The notes under the pieces were generated by a model. It ran no database searches. It saw only the letters and a list, made by a program, of their open reading frames with translations, and was not told the origin of the DNA. Of a DNA stretch of 64,000 nt, positions 10,714 through 22,110 are shown one piece after another. The first letter of the stretch is position 1; each line of letters opens with the position of its first letter. This DNA comes from Nectonema munidae (Eukaryota > Nematomorpha > Nectonematoida > Nectonematidae): NCBI GenBank assembly GCA_030549495.1, contig JAUIRK010000461.1:124001-188000 (forward strand). Reading direction: 5' to 3'. The translations under genes and the position numbers were made by a program.

Positions 10714-13700
10714 ATTTTCTCCACATTAACCTCAACCACTCTAATGCCGCTTGGACAAACCTATATAACATTCTAATTTCAAACTTTTTTGATGCAATAT
10801 CTATTAACGAACCATATCCAAACCTCTCTTCTATTATACCAAATTATTTACTATATCACACGTCACCTTTATCCTGTTATTCAGCATGCATCTACATAAA
10901 ATCAACCGTTCACCACACACCATTACCACGATTCTCTTCCAACAATTTTTACTTTGTTCTTGTTCACACCAAACCTCACCCTCTTCTTTTCGCAACTCTT
11001 TACTCTCCTCCCTCACACCCAATAGCCATCCCCTCTGATTTCTCCCAATCACTAACACTTGCAACATCCACACTCCCGTCTACATATCATTTAATCATCT
11101 CAACTGATTGCAACGCTCGATCACACATCTGGGACCACAAAGAAAACCCACGAGGACAACAAGTCATCAATTTCTTATGTTCAAAGAACCTATATCTCGC
11201 TGACAAATCTAAAAACCCTACATACCAACGCTCTTGTAACAACGAACAATACACTTCTCACATTGACCTCACAATAACCACTTCAAATACTCTCAATCTA
11301 ATATCCAATTGGTCAATCTCAGACATCCCATCAGCTTCAGATCACGCCTTCATAACATTTCAACTTCACATAAACACTACAACCATCAAAAACTTTAACA
11401 ACATTATAAAAAAGAACACCACTCACTGGCTTACATATCTCAACATTCTCAACAACTCACTCCCTACATTAACATCCCTCTCCTCTCCCACTTACATCGA
11501 TAAAGCAGCACTATCTCTCAATGATCATGTCTCACATTCCATCTTATCCTCCACTCCTATCAACCCATTCCCTAAAAGAAAACATGCCTATTTCTGGACA
11601 CCCGAGTTGAATGCAATAAAAAACAATCTAAAACGAATTATCAAAACCCTACGAAAATCCCCTACTCCCTTAATCATCTCAATCCATTCTACTGTTAAAA
11701 AAGAATACAAACAGGCAATACTTCAAGCTAAAAAGAACTCATGGGTAAAATTCACCAGCCAACACTCAAACAACCCATGGAACATCATTAATAGGCTAAC
11801 CAAAAAGAAAAAACCTTCTATTCTCCCCGAAACAATACTTCCCTGCTCATCCGATCATACAACACACTACAACCCACCATTTCTATCGACAATCTTTCCC
11901 CCCGACTCTCCCTCTTCTGATCTCCCCTTTCACCACACAATTCGAGAACACTCTAAAAACATCATTCACTCCATCCAAAACCCTATTTTTCCTCCAATCA
12001 CACTAAATGAATTAAACATAGCAGTAAACGCCCTTAAAACAAATGCCTCATCTAGCTACGACCATATCTCACCCAAACATATTAAAAAATCAATACACAT
12101 TCTAAACAAACATTTACTCCTTATTTTCAATGCATGCCTTACTCATTCACATTTCCCCAACGTTTGGAAAATCGGCAAACTCATACTCATTCCTAAACCC
12201 AATAAAGATTCAAGCCTCATTCAAAATTGGCGACCAATCACTCTACTACCCATACTAGGCAAACTTTTCGAAAAAATCATTCGCAAACGTCTAGTCCACT
12301 ACATCCTATCCCGTAACCTCATTCATCACACACAATTTGCATACCTTCCCAACAAAAATACGGAAACAGCACTATCGCGTCTAACCACCTACCTTGACTC
12401 TTCTCTTTCTACTCAGAAAATTTCTTCTACAATCTTCTTAGACATAAACAACGCTTTCAACTCAGCCTGGCATCCTGCCATCATCACTAACCTTGCACAC
12501 AAATCATTTCCTCCTTACATCATCAAATTTATAAGCTCATACCTTTCAAACCGCTGTCTCATTTTCCGACATCGCGCTTCCCTTTGCATCCATAAGCTAA
12601 CCCTCTCGACTCCCCAAGGAGGATGTCTTTCTGATATCCTCTGGCTAGTTCTCATAGACCCGCTTCTCGATCTAATCCACACCAACACTGATTTCTCCCA
12701 ATGTTTTTCAGACGACATATTATTCACCTTCACCAGCAACTCTCAACAAGAAAACCTCACCAAATCCTCTTCATTTCTACTAAGGCTACAAGAAAGAGCA
12801 AACACACATAAGATATTCTTTAACTCCAGCAAAACAAACCTCATTCACTTTACACGCAGACGCATAGAACATTTACCCCTTCATTTAAATACCTCTACTT
12901 CTATAACTGCATCAAAGACTATCAAATATCTAGGACTAAACCTTCAGTCCAACCTAAAATTTTCAATACACTTTAAAAAAATATACCAAAAACTCTCAGT
13001 CACCCTTTTTTCACTTAAAAGCGCTATCTCTTATAAATGGGGCTTCCGTCCCAAACACACCAAATACATATACATATCCTTAATCCTACCAGTAATTCAA
13101 TACGGAATTCTTTCCTGGGGCATCTCCTTAAAACACCCCACAACCATACATTTTCTTAACAAGATACACCGTCTCTGTCTACTTTGCATCACCAACGCAT
13201 ATCGTACTACTTCCACACAATGCCTAGAAATTCTAACTAACACCCTACCATTACAACTCCAACTTAAAAAAACTATTATTAAGCGCTTCATCTTGACATA
13301 CAACAACTTAATTCCCCCATTTCATCCGATCACACCCCACCACAATACTCCATCCTATTCTTTCTACTCACATCTATTAGCAAAATACGCTCCAAATATT
13401 GCTAACTACCTAGTTCATCCCTCGATACACCCATCTCTTTTAACTCACCCATCTGCACAAAACCCTCTCAAAACATCTATATGCAAAAACAAATTTTTTG
13501 CAAAACAATCAATTTCACACCTTCGCTCTACTTCTTCGCCAACCTCCCTACGCATCTTCACAGACGCCTCAAAGAAGTCCCTAAGTACCTCCTTTGCTTA
13601 CGCCTTCTTCAAAGGCTCTTCCACTAGCCCCTTTTACACCCATCGATCCCAATTAAATCCTCTACTCTCAATCCTCGAATGCGAAATCTTTAGCCTTTTA

Positions 13701-14444
13701 CACGCCTGCACTATGATCACTAACAACATTAACCACTTTCTTCCCCACTTTACTACCATCCATTTCTATACCGATGCACAAAACATAATCCACGATCTCT
13801 CTCTATCACACAACATCCCATTTCCCTCCTTTCAACTCGCCTCCTCCCTAATCAATCTTACAAAACATTTCCACATACACCTATGTTGGTGCCCTGCTCA
13901 TCAAAACATACCAGAAAACTCCCTCGTAGACTACTTAGCCTCAAACTTACACCTAACCTCCCACATTCCTCTCAACTCCCTACCGCTCAAAACCTTTCTA
14001 ACACACATTCACTTATCCACTCTAGAAGAATGGCAGATGTTCATATCTTCATCTCAAAATGCACTAATCTCCTCTTTACCACACATCAGCACAATTCACA
14101 CAACTTTCAAAAACAAAAAATTTACACCACCTCGTTCAACCATTCGTTGGCTATCAGGCCATTGCCCATGCAAAGCATATCTTTTCCGAATTAAAGTAAG
14201 CGAAAATCCATACTGTCGTTTCGGATGCGACACAATAGAAACGCCATACCACCTCATATTCACATGTCAAATCTTCTCTCATCATCGCCAAGATCTTCTA
14301 TTTCGCTGCCTTTCTTTACTTAACAGATCTCCAACAACACTCTCAGATCTTCTGTTACATCCAACACTACTAAAATCCCTAGCAACCCTCATTGACACCA
14401 TTGAAACAACTCTCACCACCGTCGATAACCCTATAACAAACTAA
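10707..14444 (+). CDS. LINE ORF2: APE endonuclease, reverse transcriptase, RNase H
   Basis: 1245 aa, uninterrupted. The APE-type endonuclease fills the first 220 residues (HINLNHSNAAW at the start, INEPY near 36, SASDHAF near 210). Reverse transcriptase follows: FLDINNAFNSAW near 579 with the first catalytic Asp, STPQGGCLSDILW near 635, and FSDDILF near 669-670, where Ser replaces the commoner Ala of FADD. RNase H is C-terminal to it: IFTDAS (Asp about 953), LECE (Glu about 991-993), FYTDAQN (Asp about 1023) and AHQNIPENSLVDYLAS (Asp about 1075), so all four catalytic acids are present. A late CCHC-like cluster (CRFGC...HLIFTC) sits near 1170-1190, as in I and Jockey elements. It nicks the target and primes reverse transcription there. 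The start is chosen by the ATG overlapping the ORF1 stop. Confidence 0.95.
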   Translation: MLNFLHINLNHSNAAWTNLYNILISNFFDAISINEPYPNLSSIIPNYLLYHTSPLSCYSACIYIKSTVHHTPLPRFSSNNFYFVLVHTKPHPLLFATLYSPPSHPIAIPSDFSQSLTLATSTLPSTYHLIISTDCNARSHIWDHKENPRGQQVINFLCSKNLYLADKSKNPTYQRSCNNEQYTSHIDLTITTSNTLNLISNWSISDIPSASDHAFITFQLHINTTTIKNFNNIIKKNTTHWLTYLNILNNSLPTLTSLSSPTYIDKAALSLNDHVSHSILSSTPINPFPKRKHAYFWTPELNAIKNNLKRIIKTLRKSPTPLIISIHSTVKKEYKQAILQAKKNSWVKFTSQHSNNPWNIINRLTKKKKPSILPETILPCSSDHTTHYNPPFLSTIFPPDSPSSDLPFHHTIREHSKNIIHSIQNPIFPPITLNELNIAVNALKTNASSSYDHISPKHIKKSIHILNKHLLLIFNACLTHSHFPNVWKIGKLILIPKPNKDSSLIQNWRPITLLPILGKLFEKIIRKRLVHYILSRNLIHHTQFAYLPNKNTETALSRLTTYLDSSLSTQKISSTIFLDINNAFNSAWHPAIITNLAHKSFPPYIIKFISSYLSNRCLIFRHRASLCIHKLTLSTPQGGCLSDILWLVLIDPLLDLIHTNTDFSQCFSDDILFTFTSNSQQENLTKSSSFLLRLQERANTHKIFFNSSKTNLIHFTRRRIEHLPLHLNTSTSITASKTIKYLGLNLQSNLKFSIHFKKIYQKLSVTLFSLKSAISYKWGFRPKHTKYIYISLILPVIQYGILSWGISLKHPTTIHFLNKIHRLCLLCITNAYRTTSTQCLEILTNTLPLQLQLKKTIIKRFILTYNNLIPPFHPITPHHNTPSYSFYSHLLAKYAPNIANYLVHPSIHPSLLTHPSAQNPLKTSICKNKFFAKQSISHLRSTSSPTSLRIFTDASKKSLSTSFAYAFFKGSSTSPFYTHRSQLNPLLSILECEIFSLLHACTMITNNINHFLPHFTTIHFYTDAQNIIHDLSLSHNIPFPSFQLASSLINLTKHFHIHLCWCPAHQNIPENSLVDYLASNLHLTSHIPLNSLPLKTFLTHIHLSTLEEWQMFISSSQNALISSLPHISTIHTTFKNKKFTPPRSTIRWLSGHCPCKAYLFRIKVSENPYCRFGCDTIETPYHLIFTCQIFSHHRQDLLFRCLSLLNRSPTTLSDLLLHPTLLKSLATLIDTIETTLTTVDNPITN

Positions 14445-14452
14445 TCTGCTTT

Positions 14453-14582
14453 TCTCTTCTACTTTTAGGACAACCTATCTCTACCAACATCTGCATCTTC
14501 CTTAACCAACTCTCAAGCTTACGCGAGCATATCAGCTCACGCTGGAAAGTGCTTTGAAATCTACCTACCTACCTACCTACCT
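14453..14582 (+). other. LINE 3' UTR with hairpin and TACC tail
   Basis: Between the ORF2 stop and the tail, 14520-14545 can fold into a stem (ACGCGAGC / GCTCACGC, one mismatch) with a 6-nt ATATCA loop. The sequence ends in about five TACC repeats. 3' hairpins next to short repeats are used by some LINE reverse transcriptases to recognise their RNA; that role here is inference. Confidence 0.5.
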
Positions 14583-15666
14583 ACATATGCAGTAGCGTAA
14601 CTAGGTTTTAAATTTGCACTCAACAAATTCATACGTCAATTTAATTAACATGCAACAATAATTATGTCTTTATAAGCATTAATTGGCTACTGCTGGTGAA
14701 GTTACCCTACTTAATACACCTTGTCTGTGTATACCTTTTGTCCCAATTTATTTACCTTTGGTATGTTTAGATAATGATTTTCTGTATGATTTTATCTTTT
14801 CAAATTAACAAAAAACTGTTTTTGGTTTGAAAAATATCGCTAGTTTTGTACATTATCATGAATATAAATATTTTAAATATGGAGACGTAATTGAAAATCT
14901 TTTTTTATTTCTTTTTGAAGACATTTTTTTTGAAAAAACTTTATTATATAATGCATCTTTAATTGATAAATAATTTTTTGCTTTAAAAACAACTTGTGAA
15001 CAAATAAAAATAACACTAATTCTGGCAATTAATTTTTGCTTGCTAACATAGCATACAAAAACTAATTTTTTTTATGCTTTAGTTTTAAAAACTAAGTTCA
15101 GAAATCAACATTCTGATATAAAAATCATGTATGATTTTAATATGATTTTGAATAATATGGTATGCAAAAGCTTACTTGCTCAAAGAAAACTAAAGTTAAA
15201 GATTGGTTATCAAACAAACAATCAAAAAGCGGGAACGAAAAAGAGGAATGTGAAGAGAGAAGATTAAAAATACTATTATTAAACAAGCAAACAAAAAGTG
15301 GAAATGAAAAATAAGTTATATCATAGATTTTAAGCTTGTGTATGAGAAAATCATTCAATAAAATGATATTTGATATATATGGCTTCTGTTATTTCATCAC
15401 GTTGTTATCTTTGTTCACTAAGAGAGACTTTTTTTGATATTTGGATAAGTTTTGTGTTCACTGTTCATAGTATATGTTCATTAAAGAGAGATTCGAGTAA
15501 AGCATTTTTATGAAGTTTTATTAAATGCTCTTTAAATGTTCATTATTCAGAGATGTTCATTAAATAGAGGTGTTCATTATCAGAGGTTTTACTGTATAAG
15601 TATTTTAAAATTAATTTAGTTCGACTTTGTGTGGATTATTTTATTACTTTTCTAAATTATAATGAC

Positions 15667-16870
15667 TCAATTTTTTCACTAACTAAATTGACTGAAGCGT
15701 TCATTTTACAGCTCTCTTATTTGAGTATAAATGCTTTTTTATATAAAAATAAAATTTGATAAGACAAAACGTTTATTTTTAAAAATATTCTTTTCAATAC
15801 AAAAAATAATTTTATTATGAGTTTACATCATAAATGACATTTTATTCTCTTTTATTACAATTTTTATGCATTAAGTTGTATACAGATTTTGAAGGACATA
15901 TTTGGCTAGAAAAAGAAGTTCTTTCCTCATATCATTTTCTAAATTTTGCCCTCCCTTTCTGTTTTTTTTCTAATAGTTCCAAGTATTTTTGTTCCTTTAG
16001 ACTGAAAATTTTCTGCAAATCCTAAAGAAGAGATAACTATGTCAATGGTAACTTTATATCCTTTATTGAAATATGGAGATATTAGTTCAGAACGCACATG
16101 TGAAGGCAACGCAGGATTTTTTGGCGACTTTCTCAGCATACGGAAAAGAGTTGAACAATTACCTTTTTTCTTATCTACAAGATACCGCAATTTTATACCA
16201 AAAATATCAGGTTTAGAGGCCATGTAATTACGAAAAAGACATCTTGTTTTGCAAAGAAATATTTGCTCATCAATCGTAAGATTTTCATAATTTACAAAAC
16301 GTGCTAGAAATGAAGAAAACTTTCATTGCACATATTTTTCTTCTAGAAAGAAAGTCTTCAAATCTTAAATTTTTTATGATACTTTTGAATCCATCACGAC
16401 TCATGGTGCTTGAAAATAAAGAAGGACCCTATTTTTTCTTCCATAAATCATTTAGTGGAGTATTTTTATCTACCAAAAATCCTCTTGTATATTCCAATCC
16501 AATAAAGGATGATATTCCTTTGAAGAGATAAATCAAAAATTTCATCTTGTATTTTTCCATGTGTAATAGTTTTTTTTGAATAATTTTGAGCATAAAAGTG
16601 TTAGAAAGTAAACTAAGTGATGACGTGGGTTTATTCATTTAAATATGTGATTTTGCATAAAAAGCTGACCCAGAATGACATCGAAAAACATTATCTTTGG
16701 CTATTTTCTTCATAAAATATGCTTATTTTTGATAAAACCATTCAACATTTGATTTTAAAAATATAGTATTTTCACAAATTTTTGTTTGTTCTTGTGAGCA
16801 ATCATCTGAATCAGTATTAGAATTAGATGCGCAGCTATAGAAGAAGTATCCATAATAAAGTTAAACAAAA
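15667..16870 (-). pseudogene. piggyBac transposase relic (family P1, copy 2)
   Basis: Minus strand. The N-terminal acidic stretch (SNSNTDSDDCSQEQ) lies near 16830-16800. A FLVDKNTPLNDLWKKK block is near 16480-16430, LTIDEQIFLCKTRC near 16280, then MASKPDIFGIKLRYLVDKKK from 16223 and KVTIDIVISSLGFAENF near 16040 around the second catalytic Asp. The reading breaks up beyond about 15940. It matches copy 1 (2498-3579) from 15667 onward but lacks about 405 bp present there, and it extends farther 5'. No intact ends or TTAA pair were found. Nonfunctional. Confidence 0.78.
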
Positions 16871-16879
16871 TAAAAATCA

Positions 16880-18221
16880 ATATTATAGTCAATCAATTCA
16901 ATTTTCTAAATACACTTTTGCACTTTTCAAATATATCTACAATATATCAAATATATGTCAGATTTTGACGAGATGTGTCTGTATTCACACAGACACTCGC
17001 AAATAGACAAATATACACATGCATACATACCTATATAATAAGCAATAAAAAGGTATCTAGTATTACTAATTTTCCACGGACTTTTTATGCATAAATAATA
17101 AGGGTCATTTTTACCGCTTTAGACATTTTAGATATATTAGTGAATGTCCTTTTTTTAATTTAAAGTCTGACAATCGTAAGGATATGGAGTCGAAGTCAGG
17201 GTGGTAATTAATTGTATTTTCTGCATTGGAAGTCGAAGTCTAATTCAGGAAAATAACAGATATTCGGAATCAATAATTCTTTATTATATATAAGAAGAGA
17301 CTAATTAAATTCAAGGAGTTATTAAAAAAGAAACAATAGTGGGCAATAAAGAGCTTTCACCTTGAATTGTTTATATATTGAATAATACTTATGATAGGTA
17401 GCAATATTGAACAATTGTGTTCACAAGCCTTTTGTGTAGTTTTTTTAATAAAAACTTAACATATATAATTAAAAATAGGTCAGGCTAACAGGTGCACTTT
17501 TTTACAAGTAAAATATAACATGGTGCAAAAGGATCATTTTTATTGCTATTAATTTATGTATAAAAAAATTGTCAGTAAGCACATTAGCCCGACCGGTTTT
17601 TGGTATTGCATTCAAGGAAAGAATATTGTTCCATAATAATTTGATAGCTGATAGGAATTTCACTACCGAGAATCGAAAACTGAAAAAAGACACTATACTT
17701 CCACTACTAGCAGATATGCGAATAATTAAAACGACTTTCCTATCTTAAGTAATTTTGAAATAAAGTTCTTCAAAAATTTTGATGACTCTTTAGAACCATA
17801 TTTTGTTTAAAAAATTTAATTTTTACTGGATATATTTTTACAGTGCCCACTATTGTGATAAATGATTATATATATTCATTTTACAGGAATTCAATTTGAA
17901 AAAAAGTGTTTTAATTTTTAGGTTTCTTAATTAGTTAGGGATAGCAATGTTTTATTGAGAGAAGAAGATGGTAAGTATAGGAGAACAATATAAACAAAAT
18001 GGCTTGAAAAATAAAACAAGAACGTCTTCATCACACAATTTTTTCTCACCAAAAGACAAATCATTAAAACAATTTTTACATTGAATTAATTCTTTAATAT
18101 ATTTTAGTCCCCTATCTCAACTAAAACATCTATTGTATAAAATTGGTTGAATTATATCACTTCACACTTCGTGATTTTTCCTATAATCGCAAGTTGAATT
18201 ATTTGATATCATTTTTATGGT
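16880..18221. other. Gap, nothing recognised
   Basis: AT-rich; a 63-codon open frame on the minus strand near 17.6 kb has no motif. No repeat boundary was found before the start of the inverted repeat. Confidence 0.5.
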
Positions 18222-18355
18222 CCGTTGGCCGCGTTGTGCAAGTGGCCGTTCTATCAAGGAGGTGGACAATGTGATTTGGTACGGGACCGTTTCAACGTGG
18301 CTTATAAGAGCAGGTGACCGCTCTAAGCAGGTGGCAGCTTGAGCAGGTTTAACTG
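18222..18355 (-). mobile_element. Tigger/pogo end fragment, left arm
   Basis: Reverse-complemented, it begins CAGTTAAACCTGCTCAAGC and continues with GCGGTCACCTGC-type repeats, flanked by TA at 18356-18357. It is the inverse of 49972-50105. In the right arm the element continues into a Tigger transposase; here it stops at 18222, the arm boundary. Confidence 0.8.
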
Positions 18356-18357
18356 TA

Positions 18358-19181
18358 GTTGAAATAATTATAAATTATATAAAAAAAGACACTTTTTTCT
18401 ATTTGTTACCATCAGGTGGGCAGATTGCATATTAGGTGTCATACACATTTGACGACAACCTTTTTTTTCTTAATTTTAACCCCCCCCCCCCCCCCCCCCC
18501 TTTTCCTCCTCACTGTCAACTTTTGACTATTTATTTAATATACAAATTACTGATTTGTCAACTTATCAACACTCCCTCTCCCTAGTCTTTGATTGACATC
18601 AATTGTGCACCCTAGTGGAAATTAAGCAGCTTGGTGAGAGTTAAATACCGCAAACAGAAGCAGTAAATTAAAAAAAGCTTAACGTCGTGAAATGTGTTAA
18701 AATTACAGAAAATTAATAAGAATGACCTTAACCTAATAAATAAAAAATACCCTATGGAAATATTGGGCGTTAATTATTTTAACGTAACTCTTCAGTTATT
18801 TCAATATTTCTTCTGAACTCATCATACTCAGGAATATTTATCAATGAAATACAATTTCTCTTACTAGGTTAATAATAATCGGACAAAATCCTACAAAAAC
18901 AAAGTGCATATACTTGTTTTCTTAAAAAGTTAAATCTATGTTCAAAGAGGTTAAACATTTTGCACTTGTCTGGTCCTATTTAAAAAAATTCTGACCTTTA
19001 TACCCTAAAATGCTTTTGGTAAAAAAAATAAAATAGTTTTGTAGGTTACTAAATTTAGATTCGCATGTTTTTATATATCACTTTCTTATCATTCTACCCT
19101 ATTAGATGAGAGCCATTAAATTTTATTAGGAGTAGCAAACCTAAATATCAAAGTCTTCTCCTTTCTTATTAAAAGTTTGAA
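18358..19181. other. Inverted-repeat arm sequence between Tigger end and P3, nothing recognised
   Basis: It includes a C run of about 22 at 18480-18500 whose right-arm counterpart (near 49840) is interrupted. No coding signal was recognised. It mirrors 49144-49971. Confidence 0.55.
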
Positions 19182-19302
19182 ATGAGTGATATCTTAGCTT
19201 ACTTCGGTTTCATACTCTACATTGGCCAATCAAAAAGCCAATCTTTTGACACCAAGTACTTTTTTTACGAGCATCGTGGAAAACCTTTTTTGAAGGCGGC
19301 TT
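19182..19302 (+). pseudogene. piggyBac P3, left-arm copy, N-terminal piece
   Basis: Encodes MSDILAYFG-type sequence through GQSKSQSFDTKYFFYEHRGK, the N-terminal part of the piggyBac core domain, then is cut by the 19303-22354 insertion. It continues at 22359. Confidence 0.8.
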
Positions 19303-19618
19303 GGTGGGTTTTACGTCAATGGTAATTTTCAAACTTAAATTACGTTGACTATATTATATACAACCTATATAAAAACTAGGATGTAAATTTTCAAAAAGGA
19401 ATATATTTTTCAAAAATGATAACTTTGATAGTGAATAACTGTATATTTTTTCCTACTGTGTTTTTTTAAAACTTAACGCCATCTTTAAAGAAAATTAACT
19501 ATAATTCCTTTTACTTTTTAAAGTTTATTCATGAAAGAAAAGCAAAAATAAAAATCAATTGAGCAAAAAACTTAAAAACATTCAATTTTGATTGGTAAGC
19601 AGAAAAAAATGATTAAAA

Positions 19619-21377
19619 TTAAATTCCACAACTTTGACAAACGTACTTTGTGTGTGCTTTAGATATAGGCCTTTTGCATGTTCCGCCCTTTCTTGTGCCT
19701 CTCTTTTTTGGTCTACAAGTAGAAACAAAGCAATATCCACGAGAAGAGGAAGCAAACTCAGGGATGTCTTGTTGGATACCGTAAAATGAAATGAGTTCCT
19801 TGGTGATTCTGTGGGTGAGAGGATCATTACATCTATTTATCATTGAAAGATGACTAAGCCGTAGACACAGATCTCTTATGAAGTACTTTCTTCCACCTTT
19901 TTGTGTCGATGGAAACTTTTCTGGAACGTTGCTATTGATGATGACCCAACTGTTATAAGCTGATGTCTAAATAATTACAAAACAAAAGATAAGGCCACCT
20001 CCTTGAAGCTTTGTAGGAAGTGAAGTCTCTTAGCATTCGATTAGAAGTATCAACGCCTGATTTAAACTTATTGTAGTCGACAATAGTTTCCGGTTTACGT
20101 CTTGGACCCAACAAGTTGATGCTTCCCAAGTGTTGAGACGACATTATATAAACTACTTTGAAGTCTCTTTGGGAATGCTTGTGAGGAATGTAAGCAGTCA
20201 AGGATGCAAATTCTGTGTAATGGAATTTACTCTCGCACTCTTGTAAGGCGAGACTTTTTAGATAAGCGGGTCTGAAAAGGTAAGGAATAAAGCGACGATT
20301 TGCTCTTGCAGTGCCACAGACTGTGAGGTTTTGTTGTCGTGCCCATTTACAAAGTTCATGAGAGGTAAAGAACCTGTCCATGAATATGCCACATCCTTTA
20401 GGCAACTCACAACTTGACACAAGTCTTTTTTTACAATTTCCTCGGACGAAAAAATAAGTTTTATCGAGGAGACCAGGGACATAAATTTCGGGTTTGAGCA
20501 CATAAGAAGTTCTCGCGTCATTGCAGTGGTAGCATTTTATGCCATAGCGTCCTGGCTTGGATCGATCATAGATTCGTAAAGCTGTTCTTCCTCCAAATTT
20601 TATCAACTGTTCATCAACAGTTACGCAATCTTGGGGAGTATAGTGCTTGCTGAATATTTCATAAAAATGATCGTGTAGTTCTCTTATTGCTCCCAATTTA
20701 TCTTCAGGGTTTCTTTCACTTTTTTTGTCAAAGCGTATAAAACGATGGATTAGTAAAAACATATCTCGATTTATAGAAGCTTTTAGAAATGGCTCTCCAT
20801 GTTTTTGAGAAAAGAGGTATTTCACGTCTAATTTTTGATTTTTTGCCTGACCAATGTGTAGTAAACATGCAAAATAGGATAGTATGTCAGCAATACTGAA
20901 CTTTTCAAAACAAAATTTAGTCTTTATAGCTTCAGGCATATGTCTAAAATACAAAAACTAACTTTAGAGAAGAATAAAAAATCAATGACTATTCATTTTT
21001 ATGTTTGATTAGTGTAACAAAATTACAAACATCATTTTTGAATAAAACACTTTTTCGGAAAGTCAACATGCTTCATCCATCTTTAATTTGGTACAACGAT
21101 AAATATGTGATATTGTTTCAACAGTAAAAAAGAGTTGGAAAATTTTCAAAGGATCATCTAAAGATTTAGCATCTCCTTTAGGACCATATGGGTCAGCGAC
21201 ATTATCTCTAATGTTGAAAGTTCCAGGTCTTCCAACATTCGTAGAAAAAGAATCCCATTGATAACGTGTACCGTCTGGGGCAAATAAGAAATCTGACTCC
21301 TCAGATGAAGACAAAGAAAAACTTTCAGAACAAGAAGTTGTAATGTCATTAGAAGAAACACTTGAAGACGACTGCAT
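19619..21377 (-). pseudogene. piggyBac transposase P2, nearly complete
   Basis: Minus strand. Exon 1 starts at MQSSSSVSS (21377) with a Ser/acidic N-terminus and ends near KIFQLFFTVETISHIY about 21070. A gap of about 110 bp that looks like an intron (acceptor TATTTTAG just before 20945, donor unclear) leads to the core: CVTVDEQLIKFGG with the first Asp, GCGIFMDRFFTSHELCKWA with the second, FKSGVDTSNRMLRDF with the third. A single frame change near 19960 separates the core from the tail, which continues SWVIINSNVPEKFPSTQKGG, RCNDPLTHRITKELISFYGI and a C-terminal Cys-rich finger (CRPKKRG...CQSC). The length of about 550 aa suits the family. One frameshift and the lost left end suggest a young but dead copy. 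Confidence 0.88.
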
Positions 21378-21963
21378 GACGGAGATAATCACACAGTTCA
21401 AAATTGAAAAACTGAGAAGACAGAATAAAAGTTTAATTTTGTGTACAAAATGTATTTTATGCACAAATGTTTAGTGACGACATATTTGAAAATAATTCTC
21501 TGCGTGACATCACACAACACCGCTTCAATTTTGTTTATATTTTACCTTCAATATGCTCGGATACAAAAATTACTTTTGAAAGTAAAGCTATCTTGCATTA
21601 TATAGAAGGTTGAAAACGATATCTCATGACCACATATATTGATCATTATCATTCTCGTAAATTTTTCTAGTTTGGCAACGCAATCTGGAGAATAAAATGC
21701 CTAATATACCGTAACACATACAGCTTCCTCATTCATCATTCCTCGGGATGAAATTTGTTTTGTTTCAATGTCTAACACAATCGTAAACATAAAACCTTGG
21801 ATTTCTCCACATGCGCAAGTTTATTATGCATTACTTCATTCATTTATTTCAGGGTTTTGATCAGATCCGGGCGATACATAGAAAATTGAACTGGATTTAT
21901 TTCTGAGTTTCAAAATAAAAAGTTTGAAGAAATGAAAATGCATATAAACAAAAGACCTATTAG

Positions 21964-22110
21964 GGCGTGAGTGGGTTGGTAGAACGTGTGACTTCGAAAC
22001 TCAAATGCTTACGTTCGAATCCCGCTCCCTGCAACTTACTTATAGTTCGATACAAGCGGTCTTCTGGCCTTCTCGATGAAAACATCCTGAGGTACCTACC
22101 TAATAGAAAA
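21964..22110 (+). mobile_element. tRNA-derived SINE, copy 3
   Basis: GGGCGTGAGTGGGTTGG head, B-box-like CGTTCGAATCCCGC, then TATAGTTCGATACAAGCGG and TTCTCGATGAAAACATCCTG, shared with the copy at 61681-61830. It lies inside the P2 insertion block. Confidence 0.82.

Larger units (their letters stand above)
9465..14582 (+). mobile_element. Full-length RNase H-type LINE nested in the Tigger
   Basis: A complete non-LTR retrotransposon: 172-bp 5' UTR, ORF1 with zinc knuckles, ORF2 with endonuclease, reverse transcriptase and RNase H, a short 3' UTR and a (TACC)n tail of about five units instead of poly-A. The 12-bp target duplication TACATATGCAGT lies at 9453-9464 and 14582-14593; the first base overlaps the tail. 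Domain content fits the I superfamily (I/LOA/Ingi/R1 side); I cannot place the clade more finely. Intact ORFs and a perfect duplication point to a recent insertion. Confidence 0.93.
7280..15594 (-). mobile_element. Tigger/pogo DNA transposon, 8.3 kb including a nested LINE
   Basis: The left end is CAGTAAAACCTCT then ATAATGAACAC; the right end is GTGTTCATTATCAGAGG then TTTTACTG, so the ends are inverted copies. Both are flanked by TA (7278-7279 and 15595-15596), the pogo/Tc1 target. Additional TGTTCATTA-type subterminal repeats lie inside both ends. Removing the LINE (9465-14593 with one duplication copy) leaves about 3.2 kb. It encodes a decayed Tigger transposase on the minus strand (7994-9263). 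Confidence 0.9.

Noticed and set aside
9912-13306. Minus-strand open frames within the LINE
   Set aside because: Antisense shadows of ORF1 and ORF2 caused by the skewed base composition.
14590-14610. CAGTAGCGTAACTAGG as a hAT element end
   Set aside because: Its first bases belong to the LINE target duplication, and no opposite end was found in the Tigger.
18480-18501. Poly-C run as a structural motif (i-motif/G4)
   Set aside because: The mirror arm has an interrupted tract, and similar runs occur at 4260 and 27900 within repeats; simple slippage suffices.
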